From Anaerophilus nitritigenes (GTDB lineage: Bacteria > Bacillota > Clostridia > Peptostreptococcales > Thermotaleaceae), in contig NZ_RYYS01000032.1 of NCBI RefSeq assembly GCF_004138215.1, forward strand, positions 166,821 to 230,820: a stretch of DNA of 64,000 nt, read 5' to 3'. The number at the start of each line of letters is the position of its first letter. Positions within the stretch are counted from its first letter, which is position 1. Shown here in pieces: positions 62,550 to 64,000 of the stretch. The notes beneath the pieces were generated by a model that worked only from the letters and a program-made list of their open reading frames with translations, was not told where the DNA came from and searched no databases. Made by a program: the position numbers and the translations under genes.

Positions 62550-63884
62550 ATGAGAGAAAATATATTAGGAAAAGAGAAAATATCTAAATTATTTATTAAA
62601 TATTCAATCCCAGCAATCATCGCTATGGTCATAGCAGGTGCACAAATTATCATAGATGGAATATTTTTAGGGAATTTTGTTGGGCAAAATGCACTGGCTA
62701 GTGTAAATATAGTCCAACCATTTATGCAAGTAATAATAGGTTTTAGTATGATCATAAGTGTAGGTTCTTTAAGCTTCATGGGAAGATGTTTGGGAGAAGG
62801 TAACAAAGAAGAGGCACAAAATATACTTAAAACAGCAGGTGTATTTATTACAATAATATCTTTAGCTATATTATTAGTTGGAAGGTTATTTAATGGAGAA
62901 ATTGCAGTATTATTAGGGGCAAATGAAGTATTATTAGAAGGTGTATCAATATATATAGAAACTATATGTATATTTGCGCCACTGATGTCTTGGATGTTTT
63001 TATTTGGATTTATTAATAGGGTTGTAGGAAAGCCAGAATTATATTTAAGGGGTATGGTCTTAAGTGTGATTGTAAATATAGGTTTAGATTATATACTTAT
63101 AAAAGAGTTAAGCTTAGGAATAAGAGGGGCAGCATTTGCTACAGGAACAGCATATGTAGCAGCATTTTTCATAGTAGTACCTCCTATGTTAAGTAAAAAT
63201 AATATAGTAAATATATTTAGTGGAAAATTTGATCAATCAACCATATTACCGATAGCATATAATGGTTCATCAGAAGGAGTCATTGCAATTTCAGCAGTTA
63301 CAACTTCATATTTGTTTAATATGACATTCATGAAAATAGCTGGTGAATCTGGTGTTGCAGCATTTACAATTATAAATTATATATCTCAATTTGGAATACT
63401 TATAATGTTTGGTATATCAGATGGAATAGGACCTATACTGAGCTATAACTATGGATATAAAAAACATGATCGGTTGAATCATACGTTAAAGTTAGCATCA
63501 AAGGTAAATGTAGTTGTTGGAGTAGTTTTATTGTTTATCGTATTTGTATTAGGAGAACAATTAATAGGATTATTTACAAATGGCAATAAAGAGATTTTAA
63601 ATTTAGCAGCAAGGGGATCTAAAATATATGCATTTTCCTTTTTACTGTGTGGATTTAATATCATTAATTCAGGATATTTTACAGCAATAGGGGATGCGAA
63701 GGCATCTATTATAATATCAGCAAGTAGAGGGATTGTATTTATAATTTTAGGAATAAATATACTTCCTATGACGATAGGAATGAACGGAGTATGGCTTACA
63801 GTTCCATTTGCTGAATGTATGACATTTATTATAGGTATGTATTTAGTTAAAAAAAATTATACTTTATGTGTAAAAGTAGCTTAA
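62550..63884 (+). CDS. MATE-family multidrug efflux transporter
   Basis: 444 residues, twelve transmembrane helices in two six-helix halves. MATE features: start KISKLFIKYSIPAIIAMVIA, NAVIDGIFLG-like IIDGIFLGNFVGQNALASVN, and GDAKASIIISASRGIVF in the second half. It is close to MepA of Staphylococcus. It exports cationic drugs using a Na+ or H+ gradient; substrates cannot be told. ATG behind TTGGAGGT. It forms a regulator-pump pair with the MerR gene. Confidence 0.93.
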   Translation: MRENILGKEKISKLFIKYSIPAIIAMVIAGAQIIIDGIFLGNFVGQNALASVNIVQPFMQVIIGFSMIISVGSLSFMGRCLGEGNKEEAQNILKTAGVFITIISLAILLVGRLFNGEIAVLLGANEVLLEGVSIYIETICIFAPLMSWMFLFGFINRVVGKPELYLRGMVLSVIVNIGLDYILIKELSLGIRGAAFATGTAYVAAFFIVVPPMLSKNNIVNIFSGKFDQSTILPIAYNGSSEGVIAISAVTTSYLFNMTFMKIAGESGVAAFTIINYISQFGILIMFGISDGIGPILSYNYGYKKHDRLNHTLKLASKVNVVVGVVLLFIVFVLGEQLIGLFTNGNKEILNLAARGSKIYAFSFLLCGFNIINSGYFTAIGDAKASIIISASRGIVFIILGINILPMTIGMNGVWLTVPFAECMTFIIGMYLVKKNYTLCVKVA

Positions 63885-63953
63885 ATTTTCAAACTATAAA
63901 TTATAAAATGGATAACTCTTTATTAGGATTAATTTTTTTTAAGGTTCTATAAT

Positions 63954-63992
63954 AAATGTTGGGGTGAATAACTCCAACATTTAATTTTTTGC
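63954..63992 (+). terminator. Terminator after the MATE gene
   Basis: AAATGTTGGGGT (63954-63965) with ACTCCAACATTT (63971-63982), one G-T wobble, then AATTTTTT. Confidence 0.8.
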
Positions 63993-64000
63993 AAAAAAAT

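Overview
The window is a 64-kb piece of a low-GC (AT-rich), endospore-forming, anaerobe-type Firmicutes chromosome. Evidence for this is the sporulation genes (spoVS, spoIIM, dacF, spoVK), the ispH-rpsA fusion typical of Clostridia, TTG/GTG starts behind strong GGAGG ribosome-binding sites, a T-box, and clostridial gene orders such as ftsK-rimO-pgsA-cinA-recA-rny-spoVS and miaB-mutS-mutL-miaA-hfq. The exact genus cannot be read from the sequence. Apart from one YeiH-type exporter, one unknown gene and an IS66 remnant, everything is on the + strand.

Layout. 0-5 kb: end of ftsK/spoIIIE, then mnmH, rimO, pgsA and cinA. 5-9.5 kb: SOS-type recA (LexA box on its promoter), rny, spoVS behind a sigma-H promoter, and a PHP phosphoesterase. 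9.5-13.4 kb: purB, then a proline T-box controlling proA-proB. 13.5-22 kb: an envelope and sporulation block (steA, steB, a family 2 glycosyltransferase, a MraY/WecA-like membrane transferase, DUF3866, a Nudix hydrolase, spoIIM, a small membrane protein, xerD, dacF). 22-32.7 kb: scpA-scpB, separated from rluB by a cytosolic MCP-like sensor, topB, an M16 protease, a YkpA/YbiT-type ABC-F ATPase and a yeiH/LysR pair. 32.7-44.4 kb: mnmM-like methyltransferase, an unknown Cys-rich protein, surE, a RpiR regulator, a phosphatase, a flavoprotein, cmk, ispH-rpsA, cheR, a coiled-coil MerR protein, ald and a small Cys-rich protein behind a long structured leader. 44.7-54.3 kb: miaB-mutS-mutL-miaA-hfq, then spoVK, a small GTPase, a polytopic membrane protein and a 50-residue membrane protein. 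54.4-55.7 kb: YnbB-like PLP enzyme. 55.7-64 kb: an accessory stretch with an IS256 remnant, a second ABC-F protein with an attenuator leader, a YjiH-type membrane protein, an internally deleted IS66 element, and a MerR-MATE drug-efflux pair.

Themes. Four tRNA-modification enzymes occur (MnmH and MnmM-like at U34; MiaA and MiaB at A37), plus RimO on ribosomal protein S12. DNA maintenance is dense (FtsK, RecA, XerD, ScpAB, TopB, MutS, MutL). Regulation is readable at many loci: LexA, sigma-H, sigma-E-like and sigma-F/G-like promoters, a T-box, a MerR operator with a 19-bp spacer, and several terminator-attenuators.

The least expected signals are: (1) recA and the ykpA-like gene both have a perfect 9-bp hairpin inserted between a strong Shine-Dalgarno sequence and the start codon; (2) rny appears to start at ATT; (3) a leader peptide overlaps mutually exclusive hairpins before the second ABC-F gene; (4) a nested-helix leader precedes a small Cys-rich protein; (5) spoVK is followed by a translationally coupled GTPase/membrane-protein set. 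No CRISPR array, rRNA, tRNA or prophage was seen.
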